Notes under the pieces: model-generated
The model's input: only the letters and a program-made list of their open reading frames with translations
Told to the model about the DNA's origin: nothing
Database searches by the model: none
Assembly: GCA_001606155.1 (NCBI GenBank)
Contig: LODT01000041.1
Span: forward strand, 310,001 to 374,000
From: Tieghemostelium lacteum
Taxonomy: Eukaryota; Evosea; Eumycetozoa; Dictyosteliales; Raperosteliaceae
Length of the DNA: 64,000 nucleotides
Reading direction: 5' to 3'
Position numbers and translations under genes: made by a program
Shown: one piece after another, positions 11,836 through 21,766 of the stretch
Layout: every line of letters starts with the position of its first letter
Numbering within the stretch: the stretch's first letter is position 1

Positions 11836-11998
11836 TAATAGATGAAATAGATTTCACTAAACTATTTTATAATATAAATATTTTAATTTTTATTTTAATA
11901 TTTGGAGAGATGTATATATGCATATGTAATAATGATAATGATATATAAATGATGGTTATATATAGCGTGGGATATTGTGGGGGTTTTTTGATGAAATT

Positions 11999-13309
11999 TT
12001 AATTTTCAGCACCACTCATTTCATTTTTTTGTTCATGTAATTGAACTGCTTTATCATTTGAACTATTGTCAGTATTGATAATTTGAAGGTATGGATTGGA
12101 TTTGTATGGGAAGAATACGACAATGAGGGCCAAGTACCAGAGGGCATCAATAACTAGATTGAGACATGCAATGACTTTGTATCTGTACCATGAATCCATG
12201 AAATGAGCAACTACAACAACAATTGGAAGAGAAATGAACCAACAGGTAAAGATAATACCAAAGAGGATAAAGAATCTCTTTTTCAAATCATCATTGTTCT
12301 TGTTATAGGATCTATGTAGACAAGCTAAAAAGTAAACCATAATGGTGATAAAGAATGCCAATAAGATGTATCCTGGAATGGTATCCCAGAAATAGACATA
12401 CAACATGTAAGATCGAGAATAGTAAGCAAACATTGTATAAATTGCCCAACTACCAGCAGTAAGAGCCAAAACTACAACTGCAGTTATAGCCTTATTAATT
12501 ACTGATCCATAGTATACAGAAATGGTCCAACCTTGTGAGATCAATAACAGCAACATTATCCATAATGATACGGAAACTAAATTAACAAACTGACCACCAA
12601 ATTCCAAACCTCTTACTGAGAAACCATGAACAATAACAGCATTCCAATTTGCCAAATATAAAAACAAGGATATTAATTTTACAGCTAAAACAATGGATAG
12701 TACTGCAAAGACCTTGGATTCCAAACCATCTCTCTTCAATTTAATAACACTGATGACACAACCAACTAATAGAACGAAGAAATAAAGAACAAAGAAAATG
12801 TGAGCCTGTGGAATGGACTGTTGATCAGCTGAAATTACACTATCAAATCTATCACCATCATTGGTAATCTCAATTTCATAATACAAGTTAATTCCCTGAC
12901 CATTACAATTTCCAAATGAAATATACCAATATCTATCTCTATTTTGAGTGAATGGAAGTATTTTAAAATCACCATTTTCTAAACCACCATGATCGATTCT
13001 GTAAGATGCAAAAGCTCTCTTATCAAAACATGTCAAATCGTTATTCTTTCCAGACAAACTGTTGTATAATTGACCCCAATTGGAATCTTTATCGGAATAC
13101 AACCAAAGAGATTCACCACCAGCAGTCTTATTGGAGTCACCCCAGTTTACCATAATTTTCATGGATGCACCATTTTCATTGACACAAAATTTGTCGACAA
13201 AAACCCAATCTTTGGCTGTGTCAATGCTGCCTTTAAACTTCATTCCCATACTGAGACTGATCAGTACTGATAGGAAAATCAGTAATATAATTTTATTATT
13301 TCTAAACAT
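11999..13309 (-). CDS. GOST-family seven-transmembrane protein (GPR180/TMEM145-like)
   Basis: A 436-residue membrane protein. A signal peptide (about 1-22) is followed by a luminal beta-rich domain of about 150 residues beginning GSIDTAKDWVFVDKFC. This is the opening of GPR180/TMEM145-type GOLD-domain seven-helix (GOST) proteins. Seven hydrophobic segments follow at roughly 176-195, 203-222, 238-258, 272-293, 307-331, 347-369 and 379-400. The LLISQGWTIS element in the third helix region is also a family mark. The short C-terminal tail is cytosolic. GOST proteins act in secretory-pathway trafficking and possibly signalling, but the ligand or cargo is unknown here. It is single-exon, with the start at the only suitable ATG. 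Confidence 0.85.
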   Translation of the reverse strand: MFRNNKIILLIFLSVLISLSMGMKFKGSIDTAKDWVFVDKFCVNENGASMKIMVNWGDSNKTAGGESLWLYSDKDSNWGQLYNSLSGKNNDLTCFDKRAFASYRIDHGGLENGDFKILPFTQNRDRYWYISFGNCNGQGINLYYEIEITNDGDRFDSVISADQQSIPQAHIFFVLYFFVLLVGCVISVIKLKRDGLESKVFAVLSIVLAVKLISLFLYLANWNAVIVHGFSVRGLEFGGQFVNLVSVSLWIMLLLLISQGWTISVYYGSVINKAITAVVVLALTAGSWAIYTMFAYYSRSYMLYVYFWDTIPGYILLAFFITIMVYFLACLHRSYNKNNDDLKKRFFILFGIIFTCWFISLPIVVVVAHFMDSWYRYKVIACLNLVIDALWYLALIVVFFPYKSNPYLQIINTDNSSNDKAVQLHEQKNEMSGAEN

Positions 13310-13916
13310 CCTCTCTCTCTCTATTTATATTATTATATCAACCCTTTTTTTTTAGTATTTATTTATAAATAATACTTGTTTAAATAATAATAATAATAAA
13401 TAAAAATAAAAATATATTGAAATGTATATACAATTTTAATTTAAAGTGAATAAACAAAAAATTTGTAAATTGGTAGAGATTAATCTACTATTTACACTGA
13501 TTGATATATTTAGAAGTGATATATAATTAAATGTGATGTTAAAATTGAAAACAAAAGTTAAATCTTTTGTATCTGTTTACTATTTTTATATTGATAATGA
13601 GAGCTGAATAATGTTAAATGTATTTAAATGTACTATTGTGAAATTAGGATATTGAATATGCATACATTTTTTTAATTGTTTATAGCTAAAATCACCACAT
13701 AAAGTGTTACCCAAAAATAAATCAAAATCACCCAAATATCACACATATTTATATATATACTGAATAGAGAGAATGAATTTTAGGGGTGTGGTGAATTTAG
13801 AAAAAAAAGAATTTGGGAGAATGACATATATTACGATAATGAGGGGGTGTGGTGGATAATGTATTTAAAATTTTATAATCAACCTTGATGTAAATTTATA
13901 GCATTATTATTATTCA
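13310..13916. other. intergenic region with two GGGGTGTGG-type boxes
   Basis: About 600 bp between two minus-strand genes. Two G/T-rich boxes, around 13792-13802 and 13842-13855 (GGGGTGTGGTG cores), stand out in the AT-rich DNA 3' of alg12 and upstream of the GOST gene. They could be G-box-like regulatory elements. No ORF is supported. Confidence 0.4.
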
Positions 13917-15479
13917 TTATAATAATTTATTTTCAAATATGAATAATAAATCCTTTTTTATCACCTTGACATTTAGAAAAGGAAATTGATTTGATCTAGT
14001 AAATTTTATACTCTCGAGACCTCTAATCCTATCGAGTAGTTCAAAACCCATATAGTTATATGGTTGGATTTGAGGGGTTATCAAATGAGTGTAGTCCTTA
14101 TAGGATACATTATATTCGAGTTTATCGTATATATTGAGATGGTTAATCTCCAAGAATCTAGATACTCCACTGATAGCTGCTAAATTGTCAATGTGAATTC
14201 GCATCTTGTCAAAAGGTGGTGGGCGATGGTTTACATAGCTACTGTTTAGTAATAGACCATCATGTGTGGTCTGTTGTCTAAGTTGGTGTATTCTCAACAT
14301 TGAATAACCTCCAAAGTAATTCATTGATGAAATGTATAGATAGTAATTCGATAGTACAAGATTTGCAAGTACAATAGCAATTGGAATGCATTTAATGACC
14401 TTGTTACTGTATTTTGAATAGAAGTGACTGAAACCTACTGCTATTGCCATATTGATTAATGGTACACTATAGATTATAAATCTAAATTCTTTATGCGGTA
14501 GTAGGGAGTAGACGGAAATGAATGCTATAACAGGTAGGATAAATCTCCAGAGTCTACGTATGTCTACTACCAGTCCATAAAAGAGTACAACGGTGAGGAA
14601 TATAAGTGACTTTGGTAGTGCAATTAAGAAGTACCAGTACCATGGTGATGTACCCCAATTTGATGATTTATTCTGTACGGTATTGTAATGCAATACCTCA
14701 GCTTCTGGGTATATAGGTCGACCCCAGAAATAACTATCTACAACAACACTTGACAATATACTAAATATTGCAACACACATACCAACTAATACAAATCTAC
14801 TAAAGGATATATATCTACATAGTAGTTGTACTAGTACTATTGGTCCTGCAAGTAACAATATCTCTGATCGAAATACAAATATAGCAACAGTCAAGAACCC
14901 AATCATTCTCTGTTGATTACCTCTAATCCAATTAGCATAAGCTAACAATATCAAATCTAAAGCAAATATATTAGGTAGTGGTCTAGATATATAGAAAAAC
15001 AAATGAAATTGGCAACAACTGACTATATTCAACCATATACCTGTGGAGATGCTAAAGTGCTCTGAAACTGCTTTTCTAAATTCTCTAAAACATAACCAAC
15101 CTGTTATACCAATAACCAATCTAACAATATACAAAGATAGCATTTTACTAGGTACTACACTAAAAAGATTTGGTAGTACCCATTCCATACCTTTAACTAT
15201 TGGGCTACTTGCAGTAGATATTAATAATGGTCCTAAAAATGTTCTAGGTACAACACCAGGAAATTCAAAATGATCATATTTCGACAGATCATCTCTAAAA
15301 TATAAGATATCGTGAATTGCTTGTAAATTAAAACTTTCTTCTACTTTGGTAAATGGACAAACATATATCTGTACTATTATAACTATAAGACTAAATATAT
15401 CACTGATAATACTATATTTACTATTACCACTCTGATTTGACTTTACATTCCTACTTGTAGATTTTCTAGTTTGTTTCAT
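13917..15479 (-). CDS. alg12: ALG12 alpha-1,6-mannosyltransferase (GT22)
   Basis: ER enzyme that adds the eighth mannose to the lipid-linked N-glycan precursor from dolichyl-P-mannose. It is a single-exon protein of 520 residues with about ten or more hydrophobic segments. The first luminal loop carries the GT22 signature CPFTKVEESFNLQAIHD with the acidic catalytic pair, followed by HFEFPGVVPRTFLGPLL, which points to ALG12 among GT22 enzymes. HKEFRFIIYSVPLI, another GT22 mark, lies near the middle. N-glycan building and trimming appear twice in this window (see the GH38 mannosidase), but the genes are not adjacent and linkage is probably chance. Confidence 0.93.
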   Translation of the reverse strand: MKQTRKSTSRNVKSNQSGNSKYSIISDIFSLIVIIVQIYVCPFTKVEESFNLQAIHDILYFRDDLSKYDHFEFPGVVPRTFLGPLLISTASSPIVKGMEWVLPNLFSVVPSKMLSLYIVRLVIGITGWLCFREFRKAVSEHFSISTGIWLNIVSCCQFHLFFYISRPLPNIFALDLILLAYANWIRGNQQRMIGFLTVAIFVFRSEILLLAGPIVLVQLLCRYISFSRFVLVGMCVAIFSILSSVVVDSYFWGRPIYPEAEVLHYNTVQNKSSNWGTSPWYWYFLIALPKSLIFLTVVLFYGLVVDIRRLWRFILPVIAFISVYSLLPHKEFRFIIYSVPLINMAIAVGFSHFYSKYSNKVIKCIPIAIVLANLVLSNYYLYISSMNYFGGYSMLRIHQLRQQTTHDGLLLNSSYVNHRPPPFDKMRIHIDNLAAISGVSRFLEINHLNIYDKLEYNVSYKDYTHLITPQIQPYNYMGFELLDRIRGLESIKFTRSNQFPFLNVKVIKKDLLFIFENKLL

Positions 15480-15673
15480 TCTCCATATATGAATGTGTGT
15501 GTGGGGAAAAAAAAAAGATAAAAATAAAAATAGATAGATTGTTCATTTTACAATTCCATTCCAATGAATTAATTCACGTAATTGTCCTGTATTTCAAATG
15601 ATTCAATTTTTAACGTAATAAGTTATACTTTACATGAATATTTGATTATTAGAATTTTAATTTATTTGGGAAT

Positions 15674-16885
15674 TTATCTAATTGAAATATATCTATAAGA
15701 TTTTCTCTTTATCCAAAGTAAATTTGAAATAAAATCAGTAATCAATTTAATTAGCAAATAGTAGTTCATTTTACAGTAATAAGTAATACCAATGAAAAAT
15801 AGGAGGTTTTGAATGAGCAGTGCAGGATTAAGACAATCTGAAAATATGAATGATATAGATGTATGTTTTATCGCCAAATAAAGTACTGGTAAAGAGAATA
15901 AAAATATGTATACAAACACCCAAAAAATTATGTCTAGTGAAAGTTTGAATGCAAATGCCATTGTAGAAGCCAATATGATTGAGAATATAAATGGTCTCCA
16001 TCGAATGCTTTTTAGCCTTGTAGCTCTAAATCTTATTATACAATAGCACTCTAGTAAAACTTTTAACAAATTGAATGACATTAATAGGATGACTGACATG
16101 AGGTATATAGCTAAATAGGCATTGGATTTTAGACCATTGTTATTGCAGCATATGAAATTACCAAATGTGTAATTTAGTAAAGGCTCTGATGTATCATAAC
16201 AGTTTTTATAGATTGGTAGTTGATTATCATAGACATCGAATATATTTACAATAGATGATGGTGAGTAATTTTCAACTGAACTACTATCAGAACTGCTGCT
16301 GCCACGACTATGACTGCTATCGGAAGTCTGATTGGGAAATGACATATAATAACCAACAGAATTCTTTATAAAAGTCTGATTCATACAGTTTTCAACAGTT
16401 AGAGAGCTTTGAAAAAATTGATCATAAGTATCAACAAAGTATTGGTTTCCTTTGTAATCTAAATTAAATGGACCTATACCATGTTTGAATATTGGCAATA
16501 GAAACAAAATCAGAGCAACTGTATTAATGAGATAATTTAATACTCTCAATAGCAGTAACGTAAATTTTGAAGTGATACCTGATAACATATATTTACTAAA
16601 TTTCATTTGACTATTATATCGTCCACAAGTTAATGCTTTTTTAAAGAATCTCTGTACACGATTTCCCATTGGATAATATGGTCTTGCACCCATTAAATTG
16701 TGTGCATAATCATCATCATCTCGATATAGTAGATCATCTAATCGAGGAAGAAGAAGATCTTCGTCAAACAAGATTCTAGGTCTAATATTTGGTTGTATTG
16801 GAATTCTAGGAATTATTTGTGGTGGTTGCTGTAGATTAAGTTGAGCTTGTTGTGCTCTTAAATCACCTGGATCATTTTCCGCCAT
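15674..16885 (-). CDS. uncharacterised multi-pass membrane protein
   Basis: Not recognised. The 403-residue intronless protein starts at the ATG at 16885; a GTG just upstream is not needed. A soluble Gln/Pro/Arg-rich head of about 90 residues contains an acidic patch (LYRDDDDYAH). One hydrophobic segment follows at about 108-132. Then comes a loop of about 120 residues with several N-glycosylation sequons, a Ser-rich run and paired cysteines (FICCNN), so it is probably luminal or extracellular. Four further hydrophobic segments lie between about 255 and 390. The topology suggests five or six passes. No catalytic motif is seen. It lies between alg12 and an ammonium transporter on the same strand. 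Confidence 0.7.
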   Translation of the reverse strand: MAENDPGDLRAQQAQLNLQQPPQIIPRIPIQPNIRPRILFDEDLLLPRLDDLLYRDDDDYAHNLMGARPYYPMGNRVQRFFKKALTCGRYNSQMKFSKYMLSGITSKFTLLLLRVLNYLINTVALILFLLPIFKHGIGPFNLDYKGNQYFVDTYDQFFQSSLTVENCMNQTFIKNSVGYYMSFPNQTSDSSHSRGSSSSDSSSVENYSPSSIVNIFDVYDNQLPIYKNCYDTSEPLLNYTFGNFICCNNNGLKSNAYLAIYLMSVILLMSFNLLKVLLECYCIIRFRATRLKSIRWRPFIFSIILASTMAFAFKLSLDIIFWVFVYIFLFSLPVLYLAIKHTSISFIFSDCLNPALLIQNLLFFIGITYYCKMNYYLLIKLITDFISNLLWIKRKSYRYISIR

Positions 16886-17025
16886 CACAATACTATTTTG
16901 AAATATATCTAAACCACAAACTAAAAAAAAAAGTTATAAGCAATTTGGAAATGGGGAGGAAAAATATCCAGATTCTTTAAAATTTTATGTACATAAAATG
17001 GAAGAAAGTTTTATTAATACAAAGG

Positions 17026-18327
17026 TTAATCCAAGAAATAAGCAGAACCACCATGATTGGAATTATCTAGACCGGCTAATTCAGTATCTACATCGACACG
17101 CAGTTTTCTAAAGTATTTCATAATGAGGAAGAATACAAAAGATAATGAACCTGCCCATAAGATGGCAAGTGTCATTCCAACTAGTTGAACCCAAAGTAAT
17201 CTTATACCACCGCCATAAAATAAACCACCAGGTAGAATAATTTCAGGGTTTCTTACACGACCATGAGTTGTAAAGAAACCTACTGATATGACACTCCAAC
17301 ATCCTCCAAAGAAATGCACAGCAGTTGCATCTACAGGATCATCAAGTTTAACCCAGTTCAATAGGATCCAAGATCCAGTATAATATACAATTCCACCAAC
17401 AAATCCAATGATTATACCAGCCCATGGCTCAACATAGGCACATGAGGAGGTACTTGAAACTAAACCTACAATTAGACCATTTATACCTTTAACTAGGTCA
17501 TAATGACCTTGAACAATCTTTGCAATCAACAGAGCTGTAAGTAACCCTGTTGACCCAGACAGAGTTGTAACAACAGAGACTCTACTTACTGGTAGAATCT
17601 TGTTATTAGTCAACCCCATACTCGCACCTGCTGTATATCCAAACCAACTATACCACAATATCATCGCACCTAAACTCGTCAATACCACTGAATGTCCTGG
17701 TAGAGATTTAGGTTTTCCGTCCGATTGGTTATATCTCCCTATTCTAGGTCCCAAAAGAAAACTACCTACAGCACCTGTGACCCCAGCTACAATATGAACC
17801 ACAATCCCACCTGAAAAATCTACAATTCCTAAATCATAAAGCCACCCAGACCTCGACCATACCCAATGTCCAACAACTGGAAATATAATAGTAGTCTGAA
17901 AAGCTGAAAACATTAAATAACATGCTAATTGTAATCGTTCTGCCATTGCACCAGTTGCAATTGTAGTAGCAGTTGCTGAATAAGCCCACTGAATGAGCCA
18001 ATAATGGTAGTTATTGTATCCTCCTAGAAAGAAATTACCATTTCCTATGAAACCATTAGGACTTTTATTAGGGTCTCTTCCATAAGCTAAAGCATGTCCA
18101 ACACAGAAATAACATATCGCACATATAGCTGTGTTAATTAAGTTCTTTAGTAGAATACTTTTGGTATTCTTTACTCTAACCATACCAGCTTCCATCATTC
18201 CAAAACCTGCTTGCATAAAAAACACTAAGTTTGCTGCACTCAATATCCATGATGCATCAAAATAGTATTCCAATGAATACTCTGATGAATCTGAACTTGA
18301 ACTACTAGTATCTAGTGTATTTAGCAT
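17026..18327 (-). CDS. Ammonium transporter (Amt family)
   Basis: Amt/Mep/Rh ammonium channel-transporter, 433 residues, about eleven membrane helices. The pore signature is intact. D170 in VDFSGG corresponds to the conserved Asp near the pore entrance, and the twin histidines are H178 (VVHIVAG) and H338 (AVHFFGG). The C-terminal tail (DTELAGLDNSNHGGSAYF) resembles plant AMT1-type tails that control neighbouring subunits. In D. discoideum, ammonia sensed or moved by AmtA-C controls the slug-to-fruiting choice. Which of the three this gene matches cannot be settled by eye. A short Ser-rich N-terminal tail precedes the first helix. No intron. Confidence 0.93.
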   Translation of the reverse strand: MLNTLDTSSSSSDSSEYSLEYYFDASWILSAANLVFFMQAGFGMMEAGMVRVKNTKSILLKNLINTAICAICYFCVGHALAYGRDPNKSPNGFIGNGNFFLGGYNNYHYWLIQWAYSATATTIATGAMAERLQLACYLMFSAFQTTIIFPVVGHWVWSRSGWLYDLGIVDFSGGIVVHIVAGVTGAVGSFLLGPRIGRYNQSDGKPKSLPGHSVVLTSLGAMILWYSWFGYTAGASMGLTNNKILPVSRVSVVTTLSGSTGLLTALLIAKIVQGHYDLVKGINGLIVGLVSSTSSCAYVEPWAGIIIGFVGGIVYYTGSWILLNWVKLDDPVDATAVHFFGGCWSVISVGFFTTHGRVRNPEIILPGGLFYGGGIRLLWVQLVGMTLAILWAGSLSFVFFLIMKYFRKLRVDVDTELAGLDNSNHGGSAYFLD

Positions 18328-18583
18328 TATATAAATAATTTAACATCTATTTAATACAAATATTTAATAAATTTCTAGAAAATGGTGTGGAGGTGGGTGA
18401 GATCTCAATACTAAAACTAAAAAAAAATTAAAAAAATATAATTAAAAAAAAAAATAATAATAGAGTTTCTATTTGTTTTTTATTATAATTATTATTATTA
18501 TTTATAATAATATAGTTTTGAAATTGTGTTGTTGTAGTTTAAACTGTTTTTGTAATTTTTGATTTTTTGGAGTGTGTACATAT

Positions 18584-20532
18584 CTATGAATAATTTTGAT
18601 ATATTAAAGTGAATATAACAATTAAAACTAACATATTTATAATGATAATATGTTCTTGTAAAAATAATAAAATCACATCTTGAATTTTACTTGGTTTTCT
18701 ATTGACAATAACTTTTGATTTGTTGTTACTAGTTACTGAATGACTGTGTTTTTTACTAGTACTATTGTTGTTCTTATTAACATTGTGTAACTGAGATACT
18801 GGTTGCTGTTTACTTGAATTACTAGATTTAGAATTTCCATTCTTTTTCTTATTTTGAGTGTTCTTTTTAGATTTTGATGGAGTATCTAATATCTTATTAC
18901 TTGGTTTATAGTTAATACTACCAGTACTAATCTTTGCGGCTGTTGAACTTGCATCAGTTGGTATATCTGAACAATCATCCAATTCAGATTGTTGAGATAC
19001 TAATTCATCTTCAACAAACTCTTCTTCTTCCTCCTCTCTTTCAACTTCGTCATTCTTTGTTGCAACCTTTGAGTTTTCCTCTGAAGATTCAACAGCTTGA
19101 GGTGGTGTTGAAATTAGCATTTCATCCTCTTTTACAACTTGTTGCAGCTGTTGTTGTTGTTGTTGTTGTTGTTCTACATTTGGTACTGATACTTGTTGTT
19201 CAAGTACCTTTTCAAGAACTGGTTCTTCACATTCAATTGCATTCACAATTGAAATTGCTATAGGTACTGGTTGTGATAAAGGTGATGTTTCAATATTATT
19301 ACATGTAGTTGATGATGTTGGTGATTGTTTTAATTCTACACTTTTACTAACTATAATATCCTCTGGTGGTGGTGGGGGTGGTGATGGGGTTGAAGATTGT
19401 TGTTCTTCATTTGATAATGATGTAGAAGATGATGATTTTGAGAGTGGGGTTGAAGAGGATTTTTTTCTATCAACTTTATCTTTTTTACTGGTATTCAAAG
19501 AGAATGGAATTGTAATAGAAGGTGAAGAGATATGTTTATCAATAGTTCTACGATTGTGATGTTGAGGTGTTCCATTGGTATTAGGTGTCTTTGCTAAATT
19601 ATCTGAACTACCATTCTGACTATTTGTCAGAGTAAATCTATTATTACCATTATTGGTATTTCTCTGATTATAATACTGATTGGAAGGAGATGAAAACCCA
19701 TTGCTACTATTTTTAAAATTGATACCAATTGGTAAAGATGACGTCGACTGGCTCTTTTTATGACGATAATTGTTGCTATTACTGTGTTGAGGTTGTTGAA
19801 CTTGTGGTGAATCTGGTAGAAATCCATTCAATGATGAATGAAGTGAAGGATGAGGAGATGTAGGAGTTACAGGTTTATTATGCAGGGAATATTTAAAATT
19901 ACAAATATTCAATTTCTCTGTAAAATCCTGTATTGTCTGATCGATAATCTCTTGATTTTCACCAGACTTATTCCAAACACTGATAATGTGTCTATTGGCT
20001 CTGACAGAGACAACAAAACCACAAATATCATAAGAGTGTTGTAACTGTTCACCTATAATAAATAATATAATTTTTAAAACCACCTGAGAGGTGTCTCTGC
20101 CGCTGCTAGAATGGAGAACCCATTTACCACCTTTACTATTCTCAGGGTCTTCCCACATTGGCTCTATACCCTGTTTGAATAGTCTCAGGTTGGCACCTTC
20201 AGGTAATCTACCAATATCAATAAAATTATCCCAATATCTCCAAAATCCCTGCAATTTTCAAAATTTCTATTAATATTTTTTCATTCCATAATTTTAAAGA
20301 TATTTGAATGCATTAAGATCTTACCTGAGCAGTATTAAAGTTTCCTAAATTCTTTATAAATAATTTATAACTATCTGAAGATTGTCCTTTAGGTACACCT
20401 TCATCATAAAAAAATGTCCATTCATATTCTAAATAGAGTAATTCCTCTTCTTTTGTTTCTGTTGATACTTGATTTTCCTCTTTTTCCGGTTTTGTTATAG
20501 TTGAACAACTTAATGTACTATCATTTATTTCC

Positions 20533-20564
<32 letters not shown>

Positions 20565-21029
20565 CTCTTCTTCTTCTTCCTCCTCTTCTTCTTCTAGATC
20601 TTCAAGTTCAAGTTCCCCAATTTCTTCCTCTTCTTCTTCCTCCTCCAAATCATCTTGGTCATAGAGTTCATCATCATCAATGTACTCATCTTCTTCATCC
20701 TCATAATCGTTAAAATCCTCTTGGGTATCCTCTTCTGAAGAATCTTTTAAATGAATTTCTTGGATATCTGCAGTATTGTCATTTTCAAATACTTGTACTT
20801 TTAAAGATGCCAAATTTGGAGATAACATTTTACCTTTGGTAATTGGAGTAGTGTTGTTGTTACCATGGTTACTATTGTTACTGCCATTACTGCTGTACAT
20901 TTGCTGTTCCATCTTACAAGATTGGTAATTACCATTACTGATATTACTATATATTTCCTTGTCCATTCTGTCGTGACAATGTATTGTATTATGGTTTAGG
21001 TACAATGCATCTGACACATTTTCATGCAT
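18584..21029 (-). CDS. eIF4E-family cap-binding protein (4EHP-like) with C-terminal membrane tail
   Basis: Two exons, 20325..21029 and 18584..20248, GTAAG donor, 789 residues. The cap-binding core runs from about residue 195 to 370: YEWTFFYDEGVPKG, SSDSY, GFWRYWDNF, LFKQGIEPMWEDPENSKGGKW, IGEQL, ICGFVVSVR, IISVWNK. The Trp-Glu pair that binds the cap base (PMWED) is present. The position of human eIF4E Trp56 is Tyr, as in 4EHP (eIF4E2), while the Trp43 position is kept. Before the core lies an acidic Glu run of about 18 residues. After it come some 380 low-complexity Ser/Asn/Gln/Thr residues, including poly-Pro and poly-Gln. The last about 30 residues are strongly hydrophobic (LLFLQEHIIIINMLVLIVIF), which looks like a tail anchor. 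The function is inferred to be membrane-linked translational control. Confidence 0.85.
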
Positions 21030-21766
21030 TATTGTCCCAAATTTAACTTCTAAATATAAAAAAAAAAAAAAAATTCCAAATTTTTAAAAAATGAAAAAGT
21101 TAAGTTATATTCTGACTATGTATAAAAATAGATAAACAGACAAACAAATAATGATTAAGTGGTTGAATATATACAAATATACAAAACAATGAGAAATTTA
21201 TAGAGAAAGGTCTACTTTTTAAACAAGTTGGCACACAAAAATGAATAAAAATCTAAATAAAATTTTTCTGTAATATCTTTTTTGGTTTTTTTTAATTTTT
21301 TTTTCCAAAGACTTTTCAATTGGTCTTTGAAAAGAAAGATTTGAACAATGAACTAAAAATACAAAAACAGAGTTATACAATTGTTGTGTCTTTAGTTAAC
21401 TGTAGTCTATGTTTTGAGTAATTGTTTTGTATGTGTTGTTGCTATTTTAACCCGCTGTATTAAAAATATTAAAACACAAACAAAATTAAATCAATAAAAT
21501 GGTGAAAACAGATGAAAAAACAAAAAAAAAAATAAAGAGGTTAACACATCACAATGGAGGTGCTTGCATATATTATTTAAAAAAAAAAATATATTAAAAA
21601 TGTAACCCACACCCCACACTGCACCTACAATACTATATTATGAAAGTTTTACATTTAATCCTAAAGAACAATCTGTGTGATTGTTTAATAATCTTTTTAG
21701 TAGTGCGACTATTTGAAATGGTAATATTAAATTATTTATTTTCATATCATTACAATTTCAATTGCA
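21030..21766. other. divergent intergenic region, eIF4E-like / alpha-mannosidase
   Basis: About 740 bp of AT-rich DNA that must hold both promoters. It contains a C-rich box CCCACACCCCACAC at about 21606-21619 and an imperfect inverted repeat around 21306-21329 (CAAAGAC...GTCTTTG). No gene is supported. Confidence 0.45.

Noticed and set aside
18934-19263. Plus-strand Leu/Val-rich ORF of 109 residues
   Set aside because: Antisense shadow of Gln/Ser/Glu-rich low-complexity codons in the eIF4E-like gene; the same applies to 20501-20713, 41223-41534 and the frames opposite the CAP-protein Thr repeats.
20053-20083. GT...AG stretch inside the eIF4E-like core that could be an intron
   Set aside because: It is 31 nt, so removal breaks the frame, while the unspliced reading gives the conserved IGEQL and ICGFVVSVR blocks.
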